A DNA stretch of 64,000 bases from Hydrangea macrophylla (Eukaryota; Streptophyta; Magnoliopsida; Cornales; Hydrangeaceae): positions 107,413,580 through 107,477,579 of the forward strand of contig CM066983.1 in assembly GCA_033977485.1 (NCBI GenBank), written 5' to 3'. Below the pieces are notes generated by a model. That model ran no database searches. It saw only the letters and a program-made list of their open reading frames with translations, and was not told the origin of the DNA. The number at the start of each line of letters is the position of its first letter. The first letter of the stretch is position 1. Positions 37,435 through 48,199 of the stretch are shown here, one piece after another. A program made the position numbers and the translations under genes.

Positions 37435-37471
<37 letters not shown>

Positions 37472-40400
37472 GGGATGCAATTGACTTAGTTCCTAGAAAA
37501 TTAGAAGAAATACGAGGGATTAAACATTAGAAGAAAAAGTCTATTAACATAAGTCAGGCTAGAAGGCTAATGTGATACTTTTCGCCAAACCTCAAGGGAG
37601 GTCAGTATAATTAATGAAAGAGGAAATAAAGAGTTACAGAATATCAGGAGTAGAACTGTAATTGCATCACACCTTGTCTATAATGATACAAACTTTGCCG
37701 AAAAGGTTTTCTGGAACAGAGTAGCACTTCAATACTTCTTGTAAAACCTGTGAAGAAGAATGCGAGAAATTTAACAATGAGGCCATAACTTAAGCTGTGG
37801 CCAAAAAACAAAAGATGGTTTGACATACGAAAACAAAGAATAAAAATCCAGCAAATCAAACGACAATAAATACAAGACTATGAATGGATAAGTAAGTTAA
37901 TAGAACAAGAAGCAAGCAATTTGTATAAAATAATACTTTTCAGTTCTCAGCGCAGAAGATGATCATATTCATCTAAAAGGAGAAATACAGGATACTGTGA
38001 AGCTGCCAACATTAGAAAACATGGATACCCAACTGAATTTACTTAAAAAGTATACATGGGCTTACACACTAAAATTCCGAATCATTACTGTTGTTCGCAC
38101 TTCGCCATCAAGTTCAAAACTATCAAATAACAGCATAATGCGATGACTGTCCCCAGAAAGTATCCATGAACCAAAAACTTATATATACATACATATAACA
38201 GGAATTTTACTTGTACAAGTTTACAATTTTATGCTACCATTTCTTAATTACAATGGCAGAAAAGATAGTTGAATTGTATAGTGCTACAGTCCAGATGCAA
38301 AATTTTATATCTTGTAAGCAAATACTATAATGTCGGTATACTAACTTGATCATTGAAAATTTAGTGCCCTAGCTATCCAATTGAAAAAAAGTTCCATACA
38401 CCTGGAACCGTCAGTTAAGGCGAACAAACCACTACTAAAGAACGCCAACTTCTTTTAACGATAAATAAGCTCAACTTTTTTTTTTTTTCTAAGAAAATAA
38501 GCTCAACTAATTTTTACAAATAAATTGGCAAATTGGACCTTTTGGAAGGTTTCAGTAACCCAAAGCCTTGCCCAACACAAGTCATACCGTCGTGGAAATT
38601 ACAGCGAAATGAGAACAAGGTCGGGAAAGACCTCTGACTGTGTAAGTTATAATAACTTCAATAAAAGAAAGATTGCTGCATACCTTTCTGCTAGAAATCT
38701 TAAACCCAACATCAGATGCTGTGATCCCAATTCGCTTGAAAAAGGTGACAATAGAGGAAATAAGCTCAGCTTCAGCCTAGAACACAAAGAAACAAAGAGT
38801 TAAGGATGAGTCATGATTGATGACAACTAAATAATATGATCATCCAACTTACTTCCAACACAATTACAAACTAAAGCATTTAACCCAGCGTATCGGCAGT
38901 AAGGTGCCAAAAATGATTTAATAGCTTAACTGTAGATTCATTAGGTTAAAAACTAAAGTTCAAATGAAAACTAAGCATTCTGGAAAGTAAGAGCAATTTA
39001 GGAGAGAAAGTGGAGCTACCCAAACTGTGACTTTAAATCAAAGATCCTCAAAGGTTCAAGAGTCATCAACCTATTAGAATTGATTGATTGACCTTTATGT
39101 AGGCCTCCCAGGGATGTAGAGGACAACTGTGCTGCAAGGCCAGATCCACTCCTGCTGGGGCTGACAACCTATAACTATAAGTTTTGTCATCATGGGCATC
39201 CTCTCTGCATGCCTTACAAACAACCAAGACACGTTACATGGTGTGGGTGTATCCCCTCTTTACTACAGATATTTTCAAAGAGCATTTGGAGATCAACCAT
39301 GTGAATGCTCTTAGCAATATATACACCATTAGGAGTAGTAGTTGAGTGACCAAAACTACAAATACAGGAATATCTTACCTTACTGCCTCAATCAATGTCC
39401 TTTTACCTTTTATTGCCTTGGAAACACATGCAATCCAGACAATTACATATCCTGTTTCTGATCAAAGTTACTAGTGACAAAAAACCATGTAACTAATGAC
39501 TAATGTCTCATTACTCAACCGGTCATTGCCTCAAACTTCTCAGGATTATACTTATTTATAGTTTTTTGTACTTTCCTTTCCTTCCATAAGTTTATCTCAA
39601 CATCAATAATTCAATGACCATATAAGTGAACCCTTCGTTTCTAGACTCTCCATTTTGTTCCATAGTGAAAACATCGCATGGAACATTACTTGATTTTTGT
39701 GCCTTTTGAAACATACATCACACTATATCTTCAGTGGACATGGTTCGAAGTATCGGCCGATACCGAGACGTATCGGCCGAGTTAACTCGGTATCGAGAGG
39801 GTAAGATATGGACCGAGTTAAGCTGAGTTAAAAAAAATTCTGTAACGTACTTCAAATCGGTCGTATCAGCCGAAACACACGACGGCACAAGTTTTCAGAA
39901 TATCGGCCGAGATGTGCCGAGATGCCCCGAGATGAGAGACGAGAGATTGAAAAAAGTGAGGGAAAAAAAAAACCTACATGTACCAAAAATCACATGCTTC
40001 TCTGCCTTCAGCACTTCTTGTCTGCCTCTCTCTCTCTCTCCCTCTCTTTCTCTCTCCTGAAGACTCACTGTCTCAGATCTACTCAAATCATCCCAGATCG
40101 GCAGCAAACTTGAAGCCCTACCCTGATCGAACGCATTTTCTCTCTCTTTGGAAGTCACTCTCGATCTCTCTCTGGAAGTCGAGCTCTCTCTCTCTCTCTC
40201 GCTTCGCCTGGTTCCTGCGTCTCATCTCCACAAAGGTAACGATGAGAATTTTTTATTTTTATTTTAGTCTGGGTTGGCAGTGAGCTAAGTTGGGAATTGG
40301 GATTTTATTCCCTATAAGTGTAACAATGCGTGTGTTAATTTTAGGATGCTTGGCAATGAAGAGGTGAAAGAGGTTTTAGTTGATTTATATGTATTAGTAT

Positions 40401-43400
40401 TTATTTTATTTTATTTTATTTTTAAAAAATGTTTATTTAGTTGTATGTGTATTAATTTTTGCTTATTTATAAAAAAAATATATTTATATTTGTTCAAAAT
40501 GTGTATGTATATTAATTTATGTTTATTTATAATTATAAATTGGTGTTTATTTAGTTGTATGTGTATTAATTTTTGTTTATTTTATAAAAAAATTGTATGT
40601 ATTTGTTCAAAATGTGGCACTAGTTTTTTAGTTTTCTGTTACAAAGTTGTATTTTTATTATCATGTTATTGTAATGTATGTATTATTTAGTATTATTGAA
40701 GAATTTCTAGCCAATTATGTGTGTAGAACCATCATACAGTAGATCGGCAGCGTGTGAATTGAATAATTTGTGATTTGTAATTGGTACATTGGTTATTGTG
40801 ACAATCTATTATGCCAATTTCGCTATTCTTATTATTTTAGAATTTTTGGTTATTTTTTCATATTTTTTTAACCCTAAATCTAGCGTATCGTTGCGTATCG
40901 CCCGATACCAGGCCGATACCGCAACCCCGAGTCATCACAACGGACTCCGATACCGCGACCGCGAACCATGGTGAATCCCCACCCAACAAAGTTTCCAAAC
41001 TACATGAATAAGCATCATATACTATATTTTACATTTACAAACTCAAATCCAACTTCAAAGAAAAGAAGAAAGGAAAAGAAAAAAAAGGAACGGAAATTTA
41101 ATGGACATGATTACAAATTGATTCAGCGGACCGAGCCTACCCCCTTCATATTGGAGAAGCACTCAGTACTTCTCACTCCCTCTCTCATGTTTTTCTCTTT
41201 CAGTAATGAGAAATTCAACCTTAGATGCTTCTGACCTCTGACTGTAATGACTTTCTAGGAAACTTTCTCCGTACTCAGTACTTCTCTCTCCCTCTCTCAT
41301 TTTTTTCTCTTTCAGTACTGAGAAATTCAACCGTAAATGCTTCTGATAATTGACAGACCTCTGTCACGACTTTCTAGGAAACTTTCCAGATTGAAGTTTA
41401 CTTTTCAAAACCATGACCAGCCTAATTAATAGCTGATAAAGTTCATTTAACACAAATTAAAAGGGATTATAAAATCATCTAAAGATTAAACAAATACACA
41501 TGATATATCAGTAATATAATACTGAGATTAGTCATTAAACACCCACAGCATTTAAAGGCCAAGCACAATTTTAAGATTGCAGGGAGAACAAGAAACATCT
41601 AAACAGTATATGAAGCATGTTTAGTTGACATACTGTAACTTCAGATACGCCAATGATATCCATATTCCACTGGTAATGCTCACGACGCCGACCCCTTGTC
41701 ATTCTCTCATAACGCCAGCACTGTCCTACAGCAAACCATTTTAATGGGAGGGATACAGATTTTCTGGACAGAAAAAAACATGGAGATCAAATTCTGGCAT
41801 CCGTACCTGGATTCAAAGATCATAAATAAGACATAAATAAACAACTGAACAATTCGTTTTTTTGAAAATCTAATTAGTAAATCATCAACGGCAAAGAAAA
41901 GATACAATAAAATTAAGAGTTTATGTACCCTTTCTGTATCACAAGCCTTGCCAGAGAAGGTGTGAGTTCGGGCCTTAATGCAACTCGACGATTTCCCCGA
42001 TCCTCAAAACAGTAAAGCTGCACAAAGAAGGTAACATTTACCAAGTGTAAATAAGAGAACAAAATAAAAGACTCATTTATCCAATTATATAGCAGACATG
42101 AATTAGCGGACATGTTGATAGGAACAAGTCCAACCAAACATATGGCACACTGTTGATACCCATGTTCATGTCGTATGTTGGACTTAAGTAATGCGACCCA
42201 GTTAGAAGAGTCTGAGAGAATAATATCTTTTCAGAAGACACATTGGTAGTCAAAGTTGTCCCGAGAATACACCAAGAATAAACAAACTATACTACGCAAA
42301 GAAGTCAAGGAATACCATCACCAAGAAAAACGAACAAAGAACTATCAATTTATAAAGAAAAAAATATTGAAGAGAACAAGTTATAAACAAATGACGGTAC
42401 GTACAGGAAATAGCCCAGGCTGCCCAAGTATAAAGAAAAAAAGATTTACAAATATTTCACATGTTCATCTTCAAGTTGCACATCAAAAGATTCAAGAGAA
42501 CTAATATCCTACTTCCATTTTTCGAAAGTTTTAAATGACAATAAATAAATGAGCTTCTTCTCTCCATCTAGTTCTTGGTGTGATCTTCCAATGGTGATGA
42601 GAAATTTTGGCATTTCAATTTGTATGCTTAATTCCCTTCTAAATCTTACTTTGATTACCATTCAAAAAACTATCAACATCACCTTTTTCCTTTCAACAAA
42701 TATTATATTTAAGGCAATAAAACTCTCAAGAAAAAAGGCTCTGGTTTACTCGGTAGCTGTTAAGCTACACTTTCGCATTTTATTTTGAAGAAACAACAAA
42801 CCCCAAACAATCCGACTCAATCGTTTTGTCCATCACCCCACTCCCAACAATCGGACTCAAACGTAATGCTCTAGCAAGAAGTTCTAGAGAACTTGAGTGA
42901 CGCCTCTAAAGATTTAGTTCTTATGGTCACTTTTCTTCTATATCCTACATCTACTACCATTTAAAAAATTATCAACCTTATCCTATCCTTTGAGCAAAGC
43001 TTATTCGGAAGGCTATAGTACCTCAAACAGCCTATGGCTTTGGTTTTGTCAACAGTTGCTATCATGGACTTTCGTGTTTTACTTAAAAGATATAGCATAC
43101 CTCTAACCATTATTTGAACATAACAAGGTTACTCGGATAGCAGATCGATTCGGTACGAGGACTGGGAACGTGGATCTCCACTGGCTATGGAATGTGGTAC
43201 GGTGGGGGTACACGTGTCCGTATTGCTAAGACGGAGCCGGAGTACAGTAGATTGAAAGGTTAAATGATTTTTTAGATCATTTCGCTATATATTCATATTT
43301 GTATATACATATATACACATATTTAAAGCCAAAGCTTAAATGGGTAGGTTGTGTCTTTAGAATATCACGGGATTTTGGTGGTGTTATTACAATATCATGT

Positions 43401-44477
43401 GATTTAAAGCTGGAACACCAGAGGAGGCATTCCAATTCGCTAGCTTACCATGATCTGGAACGATCGATCCAAAGTGGGGATCGCTAGTGTTTGAACGATT
43501 TCTGGTAACACTAGTCCATCATCCTATGGTAATTAATGCTCTCAATTTATTTTGGTTCTGGACCTTCAGGCAGACATTTATTGAGTAATTCCTCCAAGCA
43601 TCAGATTGTTACTTGCATCTTCTCTCATATGCTTGGAGTGGACTAGGTCTAAATCTCCGGGCTTTACACCGTAATCACATCTCAATAGACATCAAAGTTA
43701 TCACTTCAGAGGATATGCAGTTTGGATATGTGTTTGGTCCTTGGATCATTCGGTACAAGCTTTTTTGTTGTGGGCATTTCATCTTTGTTAGTTGTATGGA
43801 TATCTCATCCTTCTAGCTTGCAGTTTCTAGCTTCTTGTCTAACATCAAATCATTTCATTCGTCGTCATATCTAGAGCACCACCATACACTACCCCATACC
43901 ATTACATGATTTAAGTTAATAGCTGGCAGTAATTACAAAAGCCTAAAAACTACATTAGCATGTGTTGTGTGCCTAATGTCCCACCACATAGCCTAAGTAT
44001 GGGCTGGGCGATGTGTATATGAGCTCGTGGGCATGCTCCCATTGCAAGCCAGTTGTCACGGGTGAGTTCCATCAAAGGATTCGTATCAGCAGCATGCTGA
44101 AAATATATATATATATATATATATAGGTGGCTTTTGGGGTAAGACAGGAAATCTAATCCAATTTTCCATATTACAACTAGAATATTAATTTTTTGCAATA
44201 CCCAATTCGTAGGCAGAGAGTTAGTCACATCACAACACCTTCAATCCAGTAATCTAATACATTTAAACACAAGGAAATCAGAAAGAAACCTGGTCTCTAA
44301 TCTCCTCGCCCGCCTTTCTAATAAACAAAGCCTCTGACTCGAGAACTGGAAAATCAACCTCTTCAAACCCAAACAATTGCGAAACCTGAAACAATCAGCC
44401 ACCAACAGTCCACTAACTAATTATTCTACATTGCATATATATTTGCATAAAATAAATATACACGCACAAAGAAGCAC

Positions 44478-44520
<43 letters not shown>

Positions 44521-44923
44521 CTCTGAAGTTCTGGAAAAGCCAACTTCGCAAGCGCATTTCTTCGGGAGGGAAATCTCTGGTTCCTCTGGGAGGGTTGACG
44601 TCAATTTTCTGTAAAGCATCGACGACCGGCGGCGGAGACAGCGCTCCGGATCTGCCGGAGCTGCCATTTTCGTAGGGCTTCGAGTTTAGAGGCTGCGTCG
44701 AGGCGGCGGCTGATGTAGCACAGTGACTCCTACGATTTGCGGGGATCGATAAGGTTTGAAAATTGAGTCTGCGAGAGCCAGTGAATGGTGTGGGTAAGGA
44801 GGAGAGAGAAGAGTGTTTGGGTAGAGAGAGAAAGAAGTTAGGGCGGAGGGTGGTGGCGAGGGAGGGTTTGAGGAAGAGTGTGAGACGCGGGTGGAGGATA
44901 AGGAGACAAGGGTTCGCAGGCAT
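22588..44923 (-). CDS. HRS1: Organellar histidyl-tRNA synthetase (class II)
   Basis: Charges tRNA-His with histidine. The bacterial-type sequence matches the plant enzyme dual-targeted to plastids and mitochondria. Exons (minus strand): 44923-44519, 44385-44290, 42017-41929, 41763-41634, 38776-38684, 37747-37673, 35835-35718, 35259-35117, 29734-29606, 28820-28657, 22726-22588. They sum to 1581 nt, or 526 residues plus stop, with all junctions GT-AG and in phase. Residues 1 to about 100 form a Ser/Arg/Leu-rich, acid-poor presequence fitting organelle import. Then come [10 protein letters not shown] at 111-120 (start of the catalytic core), motif 2 [14 protein letters not shown] at 210-223, the histidine-binding signature VRGLAYYTG at 371-379, CGGGRYD at 395-401, motif 3 GFGFGDAV at 416-423, and the anticodon-binding domain from about 435 to the end. 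Introns 4, 8 and 10 hold transposons, yet no coding damage is seen, so the gene is probably active. The symbol follows the Arabidopsis orthologue and is inferred. Confidence 0.95.
22881..22920 (+). repeat. 27-base guanine run next to a copia insertion
   Basis: G runs without interruption from 22881 to 22907, then C, six G, T and GGG, leading into a TG/GGT repeat up to about 22942. On the HisRS transcript this is a poly-C tract in intron 10. Such a tract can form a G-quadruplex on the plus strand or an i-motif on the other. Exact length may be uncertain because homopolymers are hard to sequence. Confidence 0.85.
22957..23101 (-). repeat. Copia A 3' LTR
   Basis: 145 bp. The outer end reads TATTGAGTTTGG against TGTTCAGTTTGG in the other LTR, so the terminal TG is mutated to TA. 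The inner end is CTCTCAACA, followed by the polypurine tract. Confidence 0.9.
23109..27583 (-). pseudogene. Copia A gag-pol polyprotein, multiply frameshifted
   Basis: Order from the ATG at 27583: gag (27583-27164), then after a frameshift the rest of gag with a zinc knuckle [14 protein letters not shown], protease [13 protein letters not shown], pre-integrase HKRLGHPS with CEACQLGKH, and integrase HTDVWGPS (27148-25694). A long A/T run near 25710 marks the next shift. The integrase then continues to 25120 with [13 protein letters not shown] low-complexity Glu/Ser linker and reverse transcriptase follow (25096-24380, then 24375-24019 with [11 protein letters not shown]), and RNase H with [13 protein letters not shown] lies at 23897-23109. 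A 13-bp tandem duplication (ACAACAAGATTCT) at about 24367-24395 breaks the RT frame. Catalytic motifs are largely intact, so decay is by indels rather than active-site loss. Confidence 0.9.
28207..28350 (-). repeat. Copia A 5' LTR
   Basis: 144 bp, TGTTCAG...CTCTCAACA on the plus strand, directly followed on the inner side by the tRNA-Met-type primer-binding site at 28191-28206. Confidence 0.92.
29792..29948 (+). repeat. Copia B 5' LTR
   Basis: Starts TGTTAGAATATAAG and ends TTTGAACA. It contains a TA run followed by (TG)n at about 29855-29894. Confidence 0.92.
30389..34729 (+). pseudogene. Copia B gag-pol polyprotein with stops and a lost protease Asp
   Basis: Gag starts at 30389 (MADKKGC) and meets a stop at 30863. 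The zinc-knuckle region is in another frame from 30936, with [14 protein letters not shown] at about 31234-31274 and a 153-bp duplication of its second half. The protease reads [13 protein letters not shown] near 31670, with Asn in place of the catalytic Asp. Integrase (32130-33110) keeps [12 protein letters not shown] and QQNGVAERK. Reverse transcriptase and RNase H continue to 34729 with [11 protein letters not shown] and [13 protein letters not shown], but stops occur near 33336, 33558, 33822 and 34299, and frameshifts occur elsewhere. It cannot make a working polyprotein. Confidence 0.9.
31248..31550 (+). repeat. 153-bp in-frame tandem duplication in copia B gag
   Basis: Two copies, starting at 31248 and 31401, each encode [20 protein letters not shown] followed by an Asn/Ser/Pro-rich tail. 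The period of 153 bp is exactly 51 codons. Only the second half of the CCHC zinc knuckle (the His and last Cys) is duplicated; the first two Cys are present once. Confidence 0.92.
34737..34879 (+). repeat. Copia B 3' LTR
   Basis: Starts TGTTAGAATATAAG and ends TTTAAACA, immediately after the polypurine tract. It lacks most of the TG repeat seen in the 5' LTR. Confidence 0.92.
35836..37672. other. HisRS intron 6
   Basis: A 1.84-kb intron. It holds a 22-base T run near 36222-36243, a (GA)n microsatellite at about 37439-37468 and the lone MULE-type terminal fragment near 37585-37608. No coding sequence was recognised. Confidence 0.5.
39739..40970. mobile_element. TIR element with CATGGTTCG ends in HisRS intron 4
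   Basis: A 1.2-kb segment with ends CATGGTTCG and CGAACCATG. Both terminal zones are rich in TATCGGCCGATACCG-like words; several appear at 39750-39800 and again near 40890-40950. The interior at about 39990-40240 is CT-rich and ends in a donor-like AAAG/GTAACG, resembling a 5' leader and first intron, which could be the leader of a lost transposase or a captured host fragment. No transposase was recognised and no TSD is evident. It is probably a non-autonomous DNA transposon. Confidence 0.6.
42018..44289. other. HisRS intron 2, no recognised element
   Basis: A 2.27-kb intron. A (TA)n run sits at about 44103-44125. A stretch near 43140-43260 rich in GGTACG and GGAACG words looks like repeat debris, but no ends, frames or TSDs could be established. 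No gene was seen. Confidence 0.5.
44483..44517. repeat. (GA)n microsatellite in HisRS intron 1
   Basis: An uninterrupted GA run inside the 133-bp first intron. On the transcript it is a CT tract lying within 50 nt of the exon 1 donor. Length polymorphism is likely. Confidence 0.9.
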
Positions 44924-44927
44924 GGTG

Positions 44928-44930
<3 letters not shown>

Positions 44931-44968
<38 letters not shown>
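44931..44968 (-). promoter_or_regulatory. (CT)n tract just upstream of the HisRS start codon
   Basis: On the gene strand a CT dinucleotide run ends 8 bases before the ATG at 44923. CT/pyrimidine tracts are common in plant 5' leaders and core promoters, so it lies in the 5' UTR or core promoter. No TATA box was assigned. Confidence 0.6.
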
Positions 44969-44972
<4 letters not shown>

Positions 44973-45151
44973 CAAGCACTCGGGGGGCTGCTTGGTCAGA
45001 CTGACTCTCAGACTGGCAAGTTTCAAATTAGCCAACACTGACCAAGTGAACATTGAACAGCGTTTGCCAATAGACTACCCAATCCAATAAAATGTGTTGC
45101 TTATTCAAAAATTCAGAACACATTTTAGTGCTATGACAGATTTTTTTTTTT

Positions 45152-45341
45152 TAGTAATGCAAGATGTATTCTCAAATGCACAATTAAATATATAATTCTG
45201 TTAAAAATGTTAGACTTCGTGCTGAAAAACTTACACATCTTGCACACATCTTTTTTGTATATAGACTTTTCAGCACGAGGTCTAACATTTTCAAACAGGG
45301 TTGTACATTTGGTTATACATTTGGAGTGCATCTAGCATTAT
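45152..45341. mobile_element. Foldback MITE (about 190 bp)
   Basis: The left end TAGTAATGCAAGATGTATTC and a right end reading GTGCATCTAGCATTA are imperfect inverted repeats, and the arms continue inward to GTTAGACTTCGTGCTGAAAA against TTTTCAGCACGAGGTCTAAC. The loop lies near 45237-45265. No coding capacity. The TSD could be TA but is not certain. Confidence 0.7.
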
Positions 45342-45820
45342 TCCTTTTTTTTTTTTTTGGTTAAAGAAAAAAATGAAAAGAAAACGTTACATACAGTAGA
45401 TTAGCATTTGTATGTATCTTTTATGGTTTGATATTCATTTTTATTTATTATTTTTTTTAGAAGAGGTTGGATATTCATTTAGAAACAAAAAAAATAGTAA
45501 ACAATTGGCACATATAAGCCCCCTTCATTGCATAGATTCAGTATTCGAACATCGTCCCCCTCCCCCGTATAAAAAAAAAAATAGTAAACAATTATGTTAC
45601 AAATGACTTAACTCAACTAAGCTTCTGTGAAAAATATTCAATGTCGGCATTTTTTATTTTTATTTTTTTGCTAGGTCAGTGACGGTTAGGTGTGTTTGTG
45701 GTCGGTTTTGTAGTGATTTAAGATCTATTATTTAGTTTCGGTATGTCAATTTTAGACAATGTCGGTCAATTTTAACCTGTGCACTACTTAGTGACCGTAC
45801 ACTCGATAAAACTACTCATT

Positions 45821-45851
<31 letters not shown>

Positions 45852-47175
45852 TTTGACATGTCTGTTTTTTAGTAATCCAAGAACCCGCCTTACCAACCAT
45901 CACCCCACATAGCATGTTCCACTATGTGCATTTTCACCGGGGGAGTTGTGGCCCCAAGGTTTGACCTTGGAATCTCACCAGATCTACCATGAAATCTCTC
46001 CCATGCGCCAATTTCGCTAAAATTTGAAATCATATATAATGTTATACAATTTGACTACTTTTGTCTTAAATTGACCCACTAAAACTGGTAAAAAAAAAAA
46101 AATTTAAAAACTAAAAAAGAAGAGGGAGAATGAGGTCATTTTGATAGTGAGATGAACAAACTTGAGTATAAGAATTTTTGGTTTGATTAACAATTGTGAA
46201 AAAGTATCCTTCAGTAATTGTAGCAATTTTGTATAAATAATGAGGTTAATATGCTCAATCTTATTTTCTTTTAATTTGTATTTTATAGATTTAAAGGTAT
46301 TTTGATCAATTTATTGAAGATAATTTGAGCAAATGACTTAGCGTAATTGACAAAATATTACACGCTCGTTAAACGTGGTTCCAACCTCCCCTCACCCAAG
46401 ACCCGATACTTATGTCATTTCAAGACCACTATACTAAATAATAAATAAGATAAAATAATAATAAATAAATAAATAAACTGGAGATGAGTTTGTGTGTGAG
46501 TAATTTTTGACACAAAAATTAGTTATTGAAAGACTGCACAGAAAAAAAAAAATTAGTAATAAAATTCGGTCACGCCACTGGTCCAAGCTTGATTTAAGCC
46601 TACATGAACCTGTTTGTTTTCCAGTTAAGGCTTGGCCATCGAGAAATTATCCAATGAGACCGTTACATCATGTTATGATGCTGATGCATATAGTGTGTTG
46701 CCTCAATTACATAAGAAAATGTGACCTCTAAAAATAAGGGGCACATGACAAGTAATAAAGACATAACATGTTGCGTAAAGTCGCCAACTGCTTATTTTTT
46801 TGGAATACGAGGACAAATCCACATGTCTGTCCTCCGCGACTTCGGGATCGATACCTATTGTCGTTTTTATCGGAGTAGAACAAGGGACAAACCCTGGGCA
46901 CGTGCACTGACCCCACAACACACGCACCAGGTAAATCAGGGAGGCAAGCTAGAAGTAGGATCTGAACCCACACCAAGCTGGACATTTTTAAAGTCCATCT
47001 TGAGATCCATCCCTCCAACTAGCTTACACGACCCCTGGGGGATTTCGAACCTCTAACCTCCCTTTGGAAAGCCAAAAGCCCTGACCAAATCCTTAATATT
47101 TACCCATGAGGAGTTTCAAACACAAGACCAAGAGGGTAGAACACCCCCCTGTCTTAGTCCGCCAACTGCTTATAA
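45342..47175. other. Intergenic sequence upstream of HisRS
   Basis: AT-rich with long T and A runs (for example 45822-45847). The interval 46730-47160 has a different, more GC-balanced composition and looks like a fragment of a dispersed repeat, but no ends or conserved frame could be identified. No gene was seen. Confidence 0.45.
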
Positions 47176-47470
47176 TATTTATACTACTATAGAAAGAGAA
47201 AGGAAGGCCTACCATCTCTCTTTCTATCATCAACCATATTTACACATAAACCATTATACTTTTAATCACACAAAAATAGTTTAGCAGTACTAAATTGTCA
47301 TTAAACAAATTGCAATATCTGACACTAAAACTACCCACACAATCGTTGGTTCTTCCACTCAAAAACTACTCAAAACTTCCATTCAGTTTGTAAGTCTATT
47401 CTCTCAAGTTTCGGCTTCTTCCCCTGTTCAATCTCCTGCCAAGAAGAATTCCAAGAAACTGAAATGTACA

Positions 47471-47543
<73 letters not shown>

Positions 47544-48199
47544 ACACACACATACTGTTTGTCTTTACTTTAAACTTTCTGAATGTGTAATTTTTTATGC
47601 TTAATATCTTCTTTGTTTGAATATGGCTATTTTTTCATTGTCGTTTCCAAAGTTGTATAGGATTATTCGGCAATGTATGTGTTAAATTTAGTGCAGTTCC
47701 AAAGTTAGTAATTTTTCAATTAATTCACACAAGAAAGTGAGAAGAACAATATTGGACCATTATTGATCAGGGTTTCATACTTATATATTGTTTTGTGGTT
47801 ATCATACTCGATATAAAGTCTAAACTCTAAATCATTAAAAATAAATAAATAAATAAATAAACAAACAAAAACAAAAACAAAAAAGGTAACATGAATATCA
47901 TTCATTAAATTAGATGATGGGCCAAATTGGGTGTTATTGTGACGGTCGCAGTGTACAATTAAGATCCCAAAAGTTTAATTAATGGTATGAAAATTACTAT
48001 GATGATGTGGATTTATGTTATTTTTGGTTGTAAGTTTTGGCCGGAACAAATTTTTTGAGAATAGCTTTGGGAAAAATGTTAACGAATGACGGATATAATG
48101 TGTTTTATAAATTCATGTGTTTTTTTTCATAATTGTAATTTTATATGTGGTGGTCTTTAAAATGCGTTGCGCGTGCAACGCGTGTGCCTCAACCGCTAG
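47176..48199 (+). mobile_element. Probable non-autonomous Helitron
   Basis: The 3' end is convincing: a hairpin GCGTTGC, GC, GTGCAACGC at about 48164-48181, 14 bases, then CTAG at 48196-48199 followed by T. The 5' side at about 47176-47210 reads TATTTATACTACTATAGAAAG, similar to the TCTATACTAT starts of plant Helitrons but degenerate, so that boundary is tentative. The interior holds a long CT run with a CA tail at 47472-47545 and no coding sequence. Confidence 0.5.

Noticed and set aside
44413..44979. Alternative frames overlapping HisRS exon 1
   Set aside because: The frame giving [13 protein letters not shown] is the conserved one; the others are shadows opened by CT microsatellites.
46728..47056. 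Open frames of about 100 codons on both strands
   Set aside because: They overlap on opposite strands in sequence that looks like dispersed repeat and have no recognisable motif.
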